57,345 nucleotides of DNA from assembly GCA_003220435.1 (NCBI GenBank), contig QHSL01000045.1, positions 1 through 57,345 on the forward strand, read 5' to 3'. Within the stretch, counting starts at the first letter, position 1, and each line of letters opens with the position of its first letter. Positions 51,019 to 57,345 of the stretch are shown piece after piece. The notes beneath the pieces were generated by a model. The model saw only the letters and a list, made by a program, of their open reading frames with translations. It made no database searches and was not told the DNA's origin. The stretch is from Candidatus Rokuibacteriota bacterium. Lineage in GTDB: Bacteria > Methylomirabilota > Methylomirabilia > Rokubacteriales > CSP1-6. The translations under genes were made by a program, and so were the position numbers.

Positions 51019-52560
51019 CTAGCGGGGCTTGAGCCGCACCTCTTCGAGCGGCGCCGACCAGGGATACGGATCGATCAGCATCAGCGCGGGCTCGGCCACG
51101 CGCGGCCCGATGCCGCTCGGCCAGATGAACTCCCAGAGCGGCCCGAAGCGCACGCGCTCGTACAGGAGCTGCTGCATCTGGTGCAGGAGCGCCTCGCGCT
51201 TGCGCCGGTCCGTCTCGCGCGCCTGCTGCCGGTAGAGCGCCTCCACGTCGGCGTCGGCGCCGCGCGCGAACGCCCCGTCGCTCGGCACCAGGTCCGCCAG
51301 GCGCGTGCCGGCGTTGCCGTAGCTCGCCACGGTGCACATGCAGATCCCGTGGAGCTTCTTGCTCGTCCACGCGGTCTGCAAGGCCGCGCGCTCCATGATC
51401 CGCACCTTGATCTTGATCCCGACCGCGCCGAAGTATCCGGCGATCGTCTCGCCGGTCGAGAAGTACGGCGGATACGGGTACAGATCGCCGGCGTCGAAGC
51501 CGTTCGGGTAGCCCGCTTCGGCGAGCAGCTGCCGGGACTTCGCGGCGTCGTGGGGATAGGGCTCGAGCGCGAGCGCGAACTCGAACTTCCGCGGGACCAT
51601 GGCGCCCGTCAGGCGCGAGGCGCCGAGCGTCTCGGCCTCGTTGAGCGCGCGGCGGTCGACCGCCTGGATCGCCGCCAGCCGCACGCGCCGGTCGTGCCAC
51701 GGCGACTTCGGATCCCACTGGTCGAAGAAATCCAGGTAGTGGATGCCGATCGCGCCGGAGAAGGCCAGCCGGATCGACGGATCGCGCTTGAGCTCCAGCG
51801 CCGCGGTTGAGTCGAGCATGTACGCGATGTCCACCTCCCCGTTCTTCAGCATGGCGGCGCGGGTGGTCGCGTCGGGGATCGTCTTGAACACCAGCCGCTT
51901 CACGGACGGCATCTTGCGCCAGTAGCCCTCGTACGCCTCCAGGACCAGCTCGATGCCGGGCGTGTGGCTGACGAACTTGTAGGGCCCGAGCCCGACCGGC
52001 CGCTTCTTGAACCCATCGTCGCCGACCGACTCGACATACTTCTTCGGCACGATCCAACCGGCGCCGGTCGCCAGCGTGCCGTAGAAGGCGAGGAAGTCCG
52101 GAAACGGCTCGTGGAGGTGGAAGCGCACCCGGGACGGGCCGGCGACCTCGACCTCGCGCACACGGTCCTTGAGGACCTTGCCGACCTTCGACCGCTGGAA
52201 GCTGAACTTCACGTCGTCCGCGGTGAACGGATCACCGTTGTGGAACTTCACCCCCTCACGTAGCTTGAATTCCCAGACGCGCTGGTCCGCGCTCACCGTC
52301 CACGACTCGGCCAGGCTCGGCGCCATGAGATTGCCGGGCATCGGCTTCACGAGCGCGTCGTGCAGCCCGTAGAGGATCCAGAACGGTGTGAGGAAGCCCG
52401 CCGTGACCTCGCCGGGATCGAACCAGGCCGGCGCCAGCGTCACGTAGAGCGCGTAGCGCATCTCGCCTTCGGGCTTGGCTGGAGCCGCGGGCTTCGGCTG
52501 GGCCACGACGCTTCCGATGAAAGTCACGATGAGCAGTGCGGTGATCAGGAGTCGTCTCAT
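51019..52560 (-). CDS. Orphan peptide/nickel-type substrate-binding protein (SBP_bac_5)
   Basis: This 513-aa protein starts at ATG 52560. The signal peptide is 'MRRLLITALLIVTFIGSVVAQ', then 'RYALYVTLAPAWFDPGEVTA'. Family motifs are 'LAESWTVSADQRVWEFKLRE', 'VKFHNGDPFTADDVKFSFQR' and 'RPVGLGPYKFVSHTPGIELV'. No permease or ATPase genes are nearby. It is convergent with the MmgE/PrpD gene. Confidence 0.9.
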   Translation of the reverse strand: MRRLLITALLIVTFIGSVVAQPKPAAPAKPEGEMRYALYVTLAPAWFDPGEVTAGFLTPFWILYGLHDALVKPMPGNLMAPSLAESWTVSADQRVWEFKLREGVKFHNGDPFTADDVKFSFQRSKVGKVLKDRVREVEVAGPSRVRFHLHEPFPDFLAFYGTLATGAGWIVPKKYVESVGDDGFKKRPVGLGPYKFVSHTPGIELVLEAYEGYWRKMPSVKRLVFKTIPDATTRAAMLKNGEVDIAYMLDSTAALELKRDPSIRLAFSGAIGIHYLDFFDQWDPKSPWHDRRVRLAAIQAVDRRALNEAETLGASRLTGAMVPRKFEFALALEPYPHDAAKSRQLLAEAGYPNGFDAGDLYPYPPYFSTGETIAGYFGAVGIKIKVRIMERAALQTAWTSKKLHGICMCTVASYGNAGTRLADLVPSDGAFARGADADVEALYRQQARETDRRKREALLHQMQQLLYERVRFGPLWEFIWPSGIGPRVAEPALMLIDPYPWSAPLEEVRLKPR

Positions 52561-52644
52561 GGTCGGGTATCCTACCCTATGACCGCGAACGTCCCCGATC
52601 TGCGACGTTGACCTGCGCCTCGCTGCCAACGTAGCTTGGAGGCC

Positions 52645-53220
52645 ATGGAGTACGCGACGCGAACTCGGCGGTGGACTCGGGCGGAGTACGAACGTCTGAT
52701 CGAGGTCGGCGTGTTTCGCCCAGGCGACCCCGTCGAGCTCCTGGCCGGAGAGCTGGTGGTCAGCGAGCCTCAGGGGAGCGAGCACTACACGGCGATCTGT
52801 CTTGCCGAGGAGGCGTTGAGGGCGGCGTTCGGCCCGGGCTGGCTGGTTCGACCGCAGGGACCCGTGGCGCTGGACGATGAATCGGAGCCGGAGCCCGATC
52901 TCGCGGTGGCTCCAGGCACTCTACGCGACTACCGTCGTGAGCATCCGTCGCGCCCGGTCCTGGTCATTGAGGTGGCCGTGTCCAGCCTGCCGCTCGACCG
53001 GAACGAGAAGAGCAGCCTGTATGCTCGCGCCCGACTGGAAGACTACTGGATCGTCAACCTGGTTGACCGCGCCCTCGAGGTCTATCGCCAGCCGGCTCCG
53101 GACCCGACGGCGCCATATGGATGGAGTTACTCGTCACGCCAGGTGCTCGGCCCCGAGTCGTCCGCCACGCCGCTCGCGGCCCCCGACGCGCGCGTGCTCG
53201 TCAGCGACCTCCTCCCGTAG
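52645..53220 (+). CDS. Uma2-family (DUF820) PD-(D/E)xK nuclease-like protein
   Basis: This protein is 191 aa from ATG 52645; a TTG at 52636 is an alternative start. The Uma2 pattern is clear: 'WTRAEYERLIEVGVFRPGDP', 'VELLAGELVVSEPQGSEHYT', Asp85 (EPEPDLAV), Glu109 (VLVIEVAVSS), Lys122 (DRNEKSSLYA) and 'LEDYWIVNL'. The fold is that of restriction endonucleases, but the family's real function is unknown, and it is found mostly as scattered copies. Confidence 0.88.
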   Translation: MEYATRTRRWTRAEYERLIEVGVFRPGDPVELLAGELVVSEPQGSEHYTAICLAEEALRAAFGPGWLVRPQGPVALDDESEPEPDLAVAPGTLRDYRREHPSRPVLVIEVAVSSLPLDRNEKSSLYARARLEDYWIVNLVDRALEVYRQPAPDPTAPYGWSYSSRQVLGPESSATPLAAPDARVLVSDLLP

Positions 53221-53226
53221 CGATCG

Positions 53227-53247
53227 GCGCTGGCGTAGCGTCAGCGC
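53227..53247. terminator. Possible bidirectional hairpin between convergent genes
   Basis: GCGCTG (53227-53232) pairs with CAGCGC (53242-53247) over a 9-nt loop, between the stop codons of the Uma2 and methyltransferase genes. There is no U-tract. Confidence 0.3.
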
Positions 53248-53984
53248 GCGACGTCGCCCCAGACGACGTAGCGCCGGTGCGTACGGCGCTCGAGGCCTTC
53301 GTCGACCATGCGCTGCGCCTGCGCGGCCACGAGATCGTGCAGGGGATCGCTGGCCACGCGCAAAAGGCCGTGCGCCGAGAGCAGCTTCTCGATCTCCTCG
53401 CGTGAGCGTCCGCCCATGAACGGCAGCTGGTCGCCGATCGCCTGGTACTCCGCGCTCCCGCGAGCGCCGCCCGCCGGCGTCACCGGCGCGGTGGCGTCGA
53501 ACTGGCCGTCGACCACCACGAGGCGCCCGCCCTTGCGCAGGACGCGCATCCACTCGTCGATCGCCGCCTCCGGATGGGGGAGGGTCCACAGCACATGGCG
53601 GCTGATGACGAGATCGAAGCTGGCGGCTCCGAACGGAAGCTGCTCGGCGTCGCCCTCCTCGAACCTGATCGCGGCATTCCGCTCGGCGGCCTTGCGGCGC
53701 GCCTCGGCGATCATCGCCAGCGCGAAATCGACGCCGGTGACGCGATGCCCGCGCGATGCGAGCTCAAAGGAGAGGAAGCCGGTGCCGCAGCCGGCGTCGA
53801 GCGCATCGAGCGGGCTGCGGCCGGGCAGGACGAGGTCGAGGATGCGATTCCACGCCGCGCGCTCGGCGGCCGTGCGTATGCTGTGGCCGAGGTCTGCGTC
53901 GAAGCTGGGCGCCCGCCGGTTCCAGTGCGCGGCGACGTGCTGCTTGACGACGTCAGTCTGGCCGGACTGACGGCGGGCGCCCAA
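53241..53984 (-). CDS. SAM-dependent methyltransferase (UbiE/Methyltransf_11 type)
   Basis: This 247-aa Rossmann methyltransferase has motif I 'LDALDAGCGTGFLSFELASR', motif II 'HRVTGVDFALAMIAEARRKA', 'FEEGDAEQLPFGAASFDLVI' and 'VLRKGGRLVVVDGQFDA'. The acceptor is unknown. The predicted start is TTG 53984, immediately after the stop of the upstream glyoxalase-like gene (53989-53991). It is the third gene of the selenoprotein-led operon. Confidence 0.85.
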   Translation of the reverse strand: MGARRQSGQTDVVKQHVAAHWNRRAPSFDADLGHSIRTAAERAAWNRILDLVLPGRSPLDALDAGCGTGFLSFELASRGHRVTGVDFALAMIAEARRKAAERNAAIRFEEGDAEQLPFGAASFDLVISRHVLWTLPHPEAAIDEWMRVLRKGGRLVVVDGQFDATAPVTPAGGARGSAEYQAIGDQLPFMGGRSREEIEKLLSAHGLLRVASDPLHDLVAAQAQRMVDEGLERRTHRRYVVWGDVAR

Positions 53985-53988
53985 GGAC

Positions 53989-54348
53989 TTACACCTTCTC
54001 GATCACTTCGATCTGCACACCGTCCGGCGCTTCGAGAAAGCAGACCCGCCGGCCGCTGCCACCGGGCGGCAGCTCCTCGAGGACACGCACCCCCTTGGCC
54101 CGAAGCTGGGCCAGCGTGGCCGTGTAGTCGTCGGTGTCGACGGCGATGTGCTCGATGCCGTAGTGCTGCTCGCGCTTCTGCGCGTCGATCAGGCCCGTGA
54201 TGTTGAGCTGAAGCCCGTTCAGGCTCACGCGGTAGCCACGGCCGGCGACCTCACCGAGCAGGGTCGCGCCGAGGTTGTCCACGTAGAACTGCATCGTCTG
54301 CTTGGGATCCCGGGTCTTGATGTGTACGTGGTGCGTGCCGAAAGCCAT
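53989..54348 (-). CDS. VOC/glyoxalase-family protein (second)
   Basis: This 119-aa protein starts at ATG 54348. It has 'GTHHVHIKTRDPKQTMQFYV' (metal-ligand His in THHVHI), 'GRGYRVSLNGLQLNITG', 'HYGIEHIAVDTDDYTATLAQ' and a terminal 'FLEAPDGVQIEVIEKV' with the last Glu ligand. It resembles methylmalonyl-CoA-epimerase/glyoxalase-like proteins. It starts 10 nt after the selenoprotein stop, so it is likely co-transcribed. Confidence 0.85.
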   Translation of the reverse strand: MAFGTHHVHIKTRDPKQTMQFYVDNLGATLLGEVAGRGYRVSLNGLQLNITGLIDAQKREQHYGIEHIAVDTDDYTATLAQLRAKGVRVLEELPPGGSGRRVCFLEAPDGVQIEVIEKV

Positions 54349-54358
54349 GCTCGCGCTC

Positions 54359-54658
54359 CTAGTGCTTGGCCGGGGCCGGCGTCGCCGGCAGCGCGGCGAA
54401 CTTCTCCTTGATAGAGTCGCGGATCTTGTGGATCTCGCGGAGCGCCGGCAGGAAGTCGACCGCGCCCGGCTCTTTCCGGTCGTAGAGCTTCTTGCCGTCG
54501 AGGTACACTTCGAACCGGCCGCTGTCGGACGGTGTGAGGGTGATCGCCGTTTCCCGGTAGTTGATCGAGGAGAGCTCAGCCGCCACACTGACGGCTACGG
54601 GTAGGTACCCTCAAGCGACGCAGTAAACGATCTCGGCGTGAACCTTGCCCTCGGGCAT
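54359..54658 (-). CDS. SelW/Rdx-family selenoprotein (in-frame UGA at CxxU)
   Basis: ATG 54658 sits 5 nt after a strong AAGGAGG and reads MPEGKVHAEIVYCVA, then TGA (54613-54611), then GYLPVAVSVAAELSS and on to a stop at 54359. Reading TGA as selenocysteine gives a 99-aa protein with the redox motif Cys13-Val-Ala-Sec16, matching the SelW/Rdx pattern 'IEYCVAUNYLPRA'. The later 'SGRFEVYLDGKKLYDRKEPG' is the family's conserved strand pair. An 8-bp hairpin with a GUG loop follows the UGA. Rdx proteins are small thioredoxin-fold redox proteins. The natural Cys form would be CxxC. It heads an operon with a glyoxalase-like and a methyltransferase gene. Without recoding only 15 residues would be made. 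Confidence 0.88.
54578..54596 (-). promoter_or_regulatory. Bacterial SECIS-like hairpin in the selenoprotein mRNA
   Basis: On the mRNA, AGCCGUCA pairs with UGGCGGCU (8 bp with one G-U) around the triloop GUG. It starts 14 nt after the UGA, so the loop lies at +23 to +25, inside the 16-37 nt window known for bacterial SECIS elements. The first loop base is the expected G, which SelB contacts. Confidence 0.75.
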
Positions 54659-54701
54659 TTGGGCCTCCTTGGAGGTAGTTGGTACGCATGGTAACCGGAT
54701 C

Positions 54702-55394
54702 ATGAGCTTCCGGCAACGTCGTTGCGAGGGGGCCGAGCTCGGCCTCGACGGGCACCAGAACGGCCGGGCGTGGCCGGCGGGGGAGCTCCTGCTGGCGTCG
54801 GTCGGGGCGTCCGAGGGGACTCGCTACGTCCTGGCCATCCCGCAGGCAGTTCTCGGGGGGGCGGCATTGACAGGCTTTCTCGACCGGGTGGCCCCCTTTG
54901 GGTGTCCGGTGCCGGGCTCGCTGATTCGCGCGTATAGCCTCCCCGACGCTCCATTCCCGTCGATCCTGCTCAGGGAGCACGAGGCCGCGCCGGCTGGCAT
55001 GGCCGACGCCTATCTCCGCTTCATTCATGGCGCCCGACGGCAGTGGATCGCTGCCCTGGACGAAACTGGCCCCGGCCTCTGTCCCGTCGTCGCGTGGCAG
55101 GGCGGGACGATGCGGCGGTTTCTGGCGCCCGACGAATGGGCCGGCGCGGTCGCCGAAGCTGGCGTCGCGTTGCCGGGTGTGGCCGACGGCTATCTCGGGC
55201 GCGGTCTGCTGTTGCTCGCTCAGCCCGATCTCACCGCCTCGTGGGAAACCATGATGTCCCTGGGCGGCCCCACCAAGCTGCGCAAGATCACGGGGCGAGA
55301 GTTTCCCGTGTGGGTCGACCTCCCGGCTCACCAGCCGGCCCTGCTCGCGAGCCCTCTGCTGGACCAGGTGGAGCGACTGCTCACCTCTACGTGA
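54702..55394 (+). CDS. Hypothetical protein, divergent from the selenoprotein
   Basis: This 230-aa protein runs from ATG 54702; no good Shine-Dalgarno precedes it, and a TTG at 54645 in frame is less likely. No domain is recognised. Visible features are 'LLLASVGASEGTRYVLAIPQ', 'GFLDRVAPFGCPVPGSLIRA', 'RQWIAALDETGPGLCPVVAW' and 'VADGYLGRGLLLLAQPDLT'. There is no signal peptide or membrane helix. Codon use looks native. It shares a 43-bp divergent promoter region with the selenoprotein gene and is convergent with the luciferase-like gene. Confidence 0.6.
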   Translation: MSFRQRRCEGAELGLDGHQNGRAWPAGELLLASVGASEGTRYVLAIPQAVLGGAALTGFLDRVAPFGCPVPGSLIRAYSLPDAPFPSILLREHEAAPAGMADAYLRFIHGARRQWIAALDETGPGLCPVVAWQGGTMRRFLAPDEWAGAVAEAGVALPGVADGYLGRGLLLLAQPDLTASWETMMSLGGPTKLRKITGREFPVWVDLPAHQPALLASPLLDQVERLLTST

Positions 55395-55403
55395 TCGCCG
55401 CCG

Positions 55404-56324
55404 CTAGCTAAGCCCGACGATCGCCGCCAGGGCTTCGAGCTGCTCGGCGTGGCGGCAGACCGGATTGAGCAAGAGATGATCGGCGCCCTGCGCGACCAGC
55501 TCTTCCAGCCGCTCGCGTACCTGCTCCGGCGTGCCGTGCACACCCGACGCGTCGGCGCCGTTGGGGTTGTGATAGACGGTCGTGAACCAGTGGGAGAGCT
55601 CGGCCTTCGCCACGTCCGCCCGCTCGTGCACCGACATGAACACACGCTTCGAGATCGGAAATTTCTTCGGATCGCGCCCCGCCTTCTCGAGATTCTCCCG
55701 CATGATCGGCACGCTCCGCGCGAACTCGGCCTTGCTCGAGCCGCCCGAGCCCATCCACGCATCCGCTATGGTCGCGGCGCGACGGAGCGCGTCGGGATGG
55801 CCGCCGCCCAGCCAGATCGGCGGGTGCGGCTTCTGAACCGGCTTCGGTGCCATCGTGCCGCCCTCGAGCTGATAGATGCTGCCGCGGTAGCTCACCTTCG
55901 GCCGCGTCCAGAGCGCCTTGATCAATTCGACGCCCTCGAGGAACCGCCGCACCCGGCGCTCGCGCGAGACCTGGAACTGCGTGTAGTGGTGGTCGCGGCC
56001 GAGGCCCAGGCCCAGGATCGCGCGCCCGTTGCTAGCGTAGTCCATCGTGGCGACCTGATGCGCGACGAGAATGGGATTGTGAATCGGTAAGACCGCCACC
56101 GACACGCCGACGCGGATCGACGTGGTGACCGCCGCCGCGTAGGTCAGGATCACCATCGGATCGAAGCAGAACACGTGGTCAAGGGTGTTCTCGGTCACCC
56201 ACAGGTCGCGGAACCCGAGCGCGTCGGCGCGCTGGGCAACGCGCCGCACGACCGCCATATCGATCGCGTCGGGCGAGCGGTGGGGCAGCGACATGCCGAA
56301 GGGGATCTTGTCTTTCAGGGCCAT
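55404..56324 (-). CDS. Luciferase-like monooxygenase (LLM, F420/FMN-dependent type)
   Basis: This 306-aa TIM barrel of the bacterial luciferase superfamily has 'PFGMSLPHRSPDAIDMAVVR', 'RVGVSVAVLPIHNPILVAHQ', 'ATMDYASNGRAILGLGLGRD', 'PKPVQKPHPPIWLGGGHPDA' and 'LRRAATIADAWMGSG'. Such enzymes use F420 or reduced FMN to oxidise varied substrates. The ATG at 56324 overlaps the TGA of the zinc-ribbon remnant (TGATG), which leaves it coupled to a broken gene. Confidence 0.9.
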   Translation of the reverse strand: MALKDKIPFGMSLPHRSPDAIDMAVVRRVAQRADALGFRDLWVTENTLDHVFCFDPMVILTYAAAVTTSIRVGVSVAVLPIHNPILVAHQVATMDYASNGRAILGLGLGRDHHYTQFQVSRERRVRRFLEGVELIKALWTRPKVSYRGSIYQLEGGTMAPKPVQKPHPPIWLGGGHPDALRRAATIADAWMGSGGSSKAEFARSVPIMRENLEKAGRDPKKFPISKRVFMSVHERADVAKAELSHWFTTVYHNPNGADASGVHGTPEQVRERLEELVAQGADHLLLNPVCRHAEQLEALAAIVGLS

Positions 56325-56618
56325 CAGATTCTCTCCTGCGCGGCCTCGGTGCCGAGGAGGCGGTCGGCCACGATTGGCCCGCTTCTTCCATCCACGAGCA
56401 CAGGCTCCGCGCGCTCGACACGGGCCACGCCCTGCACCACGCCGCTCGTCGCCTCCCCGATGAGGATAGTGCCGGGCGCGGCTGCCTCCTGGAGATGCGA
56501 AGCGACGGTCACGGGATCTGAACGTTCATTCCATGCGAGAGGCGCCACACTGCGCGCAAAACTTCGCCTGCGCGGTGATTTCGTGTCGGCAGAAGGGACA
56601 AGTCACGAGGTGCGCCAT
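56324..56618 (-). pseudogene. Zinc-ribbon/adenylate-cyclase remnant with internal loss and frameshift
   Basis: ATG 56618 opens a zinc ribbon, MAHLVTCPFCRHEITAQAKF then CAQCGA, with Cys7, 10, 21, 24. Near 56538-56547 the frame shifts by one base. The other frame continues 'PLAWNERSDPVTVASHLQEA' and 'AAPGTILIGEATSGVVQG', which is the end of a class III nucleotide cyclase domain ('VNLAARL...PGTILVS' region). Zinc-ribbon plus cyclase proteins are common in such genomes, but here the catalytic core is missing. It is therefore a decayed, internally deleted gene between the cupin and luciferase-like genes. Confidence 0.6.
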
Positions 56619-56619
56619 G

Positions 56620-57153
56620 CTAGTGGTTCTCGAGCGGCTGGGCGTCGATCAGAATGAACAGCATGCGGCAGACCCGGTCGCTGCGATTCGACCACGCGTG
56701 GTAGGTCCCGCGCTGGATCAGCACGTTGCCCGGGCGCATGAGGGTCTCGCCCTCGTCCAGCACCGCCCACACTTCGCCCTCGAGGCAGATCGCGTAGTCC
56801 ACGGTATCGGTGGCGTGGAAGCCGGGGTGCTTGGCGGACCGGTCGGGCGTGGTCTTGCAGTTCCGCCGGCGCAGCTCTTCGGGATCGTAGGCGTGCTGCG
56901 TGTCGGGCACGATGTCGGTGATGCGGATCACGCTGCCGCCGCGGTGCGCGGGGGGCGTGTACAAGATCACGCCGTCGGGGACCGGATCGTGCGTGCCCTT
57001 GTTCGACGCCGGTGCCGCTTCCGTCGCCCACAGGCCCGCGCGTACGGGCGCGCCCGGCGCCACTGCGGCCGTGGGCAGCAGCGTATCGGAGACGATGTAC
57101 GAGCGCCCGGCGGCGTTCACCCCGGTCACGATCCGGCGAACTTTCCCTGGCAT
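56620..57153 (-). CDS. Cupin-domain protein
   Basis: This 177-aa protein starts at ATG 57153 behind AGGAG. The cupin barrel has motif 1 in 'HPGFHATDTVDYAICLEGEV' with motif-1 His/Glu, and motif 2 in 'LMRPGNVLIQRGTYHAWSNR' with its terminal His. Cupins of this type are dioxygenases, isomerases or sensors of small acids. The N-terminal 100 residues ('RRIVTGVNAAGRSYIVSDTL', 'GSVIRITDIVPDTQHAY') are typical of a family of uncharacterised single-cupin proteins. Copy C of the leader element lies 21 nt upstream. Confidence 0.85.
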   Translation of the reverse strand: MPGKVRRIVTGVNAAGRSYIVSDTLLPTAAVAPGAPVRAGLWATEAAPASNKGTHDPVPDGVILYTPPAHRGGSVIRITDIVPDTQHAYDPEELRRRNCKTTPDRSAKHPGFHATDTVDYAICLEGEVWAVLDEGETLMRPGNVLIQRGTYHAWSNRSDRVCRMLFILIDAQPLENH

Positions 57154-57174
57154 GGCAGTTCTCCTATTAATAGC

Positions 57175-57224
57175 GCGCCTCGGCCGGCGGGGCCCCAGCC
57201 CCGCGACGGCTTGCAGCGCGCACC
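57175..57224 (-). repeat. 50-bp leader element, copy C (upstream of the cupin gene)
   Basis: Almost identical to copy A (2 of 50 differences). Its gene-proximal edge is 21 nt from the cupin ATG, and it has the same hairpin and the same orientation relative to the gene as copies A and B. The strand given is that of the downstream gene. Confidence 0.75.
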
Positions 57225-57250
57225 GCCGGGCGATCCGCGCCGGGGCGCGG

Positions 57251-57345
57251 TCAGGGGATCTCGACGTCGAACAGCGGCGCGTACTGCTGCGAGCCGAACA
57301 GATCGCTCTCGCCCATTCCGCCGCTCGGGCGCAGCCGGCGGATCG
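57251..57345 (-). CDS. C-terminal end of an unidentified gene (partial)
   Basis: An open minus-strand frame entering from the window edge reads 'IRRLRPSGGMGESDLFGSQQ' and then 'YAPLFDVEIP' before TGA 57251-57253. Only about 31 residues are visible and no family is recognised with confidence. It precedes the cupin gene on the same strand, with copy C of the leader element in between. Confidence 0.55.
   Translation of the reverse strand, partial: IRRLRPSGGMGESDLFGSQQYAPLFDVEIP

Overview
High-GC (roughly two-thirds G+C by eye) bacterial chromosome segment with dense, operon-rich coding, many GTG/TTG starts and ATGA-type stop/start overlaps. The content suggests an uncultivated soil or subsurface bacterium with a broad heterotrophic lifestyle: two complete Liv-type branched-chain amino-acid ABC transporters, a dipeptide-type ABC transporter, a TRAP transporter, several orphan binding proteins, CoA-transferase, thiolase and crotonase genes, MmgE/PrpD, a luciferase-like monooxygenase, and corrinoid reductive-dehalogenase-like genes. 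This would fit Candidatus Rokubacteria/Methylomirabilota or a similar lineage. That placement is an inference from gene content only; there is no rRNA or marker gene here.

Layout. 1-1734: edge of an IS transposase, then a secreted TPR protein with one frameshift. 1872-6419: complete Liv transporter on the minus strand. 6563-9560: divergent plus-strand operon of an HbpS/GlcG-domain protein, a soluble reductive-dehalogenase-like enzyme, a shortened paralogue without iron-sulfur cysteines, and a ferredoxin-HbpS fusion. 9667-13986: a Fur/PerR-type regulator with a 7-1-7 inverted repeat upstream, followed by DUF1800, DUF1501 and NHL-propeller genes. 13983-16439: two binding proteins in one reading frame separated by a single TAG. 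16632-24251: Gly-rich secreted protein, double-headed class III CoA-transferase, a trypsin/zinc-phospholipase-C-like fusion, PH-domain protein, thiolase and its OB-fold partner. 24427-29097: second Liv operon behind a good sigma70 promoter. 29394-36903: DksA-like protein, OYE-type flavoenzyme, crotonase, dipeptide ABC transporter, broken MFS gene. 37021-41414: sulfite-oxidase-like enzyme, two lipoproteins, orphan NtrC regulator, lipoprotein protease, DUF1344 protein. 41649-46437: receiver-domain remnant, TIM-barrel isomerase, glyoxalase-like protein, SMP-30 lactonase, oxaloacetate-decarboxylase-like enzyme and a tandem CMD protein. 46653-51015: TRAP transporter and MmgE/PrpD (frameshifted). 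51019-57345: orphan peptide-binding protein, Uma2 nuclease-like protein, methyltransferase, glyoxalase-like protein, a SelW-like selenoprotein, a luciferase-like monooxygenase, a zinc-ribbon/cyclase remnant, a cupin, and a partial gene.

The strongest discoveries read from the sequence are: (1) a selenoprotein of the SelW/Rdx family with an in-frame TGA at a CxxU motif, followed at the right distance by a bacterial SECIS-like hairpin; (2) a reductive-dehalogenase-like locus wired to HbpS-type domains, including a ferredoxin-HbpS fusion; (3) a trypsin-like protease fused to a zinc phospholipase C/S1-P1-type domain with both active sites intact; and (4) a 50-bp element found 21-28 nt upstream of three unrelated genes, always in the same orientation relative to the gene, with a partial fourth copy.
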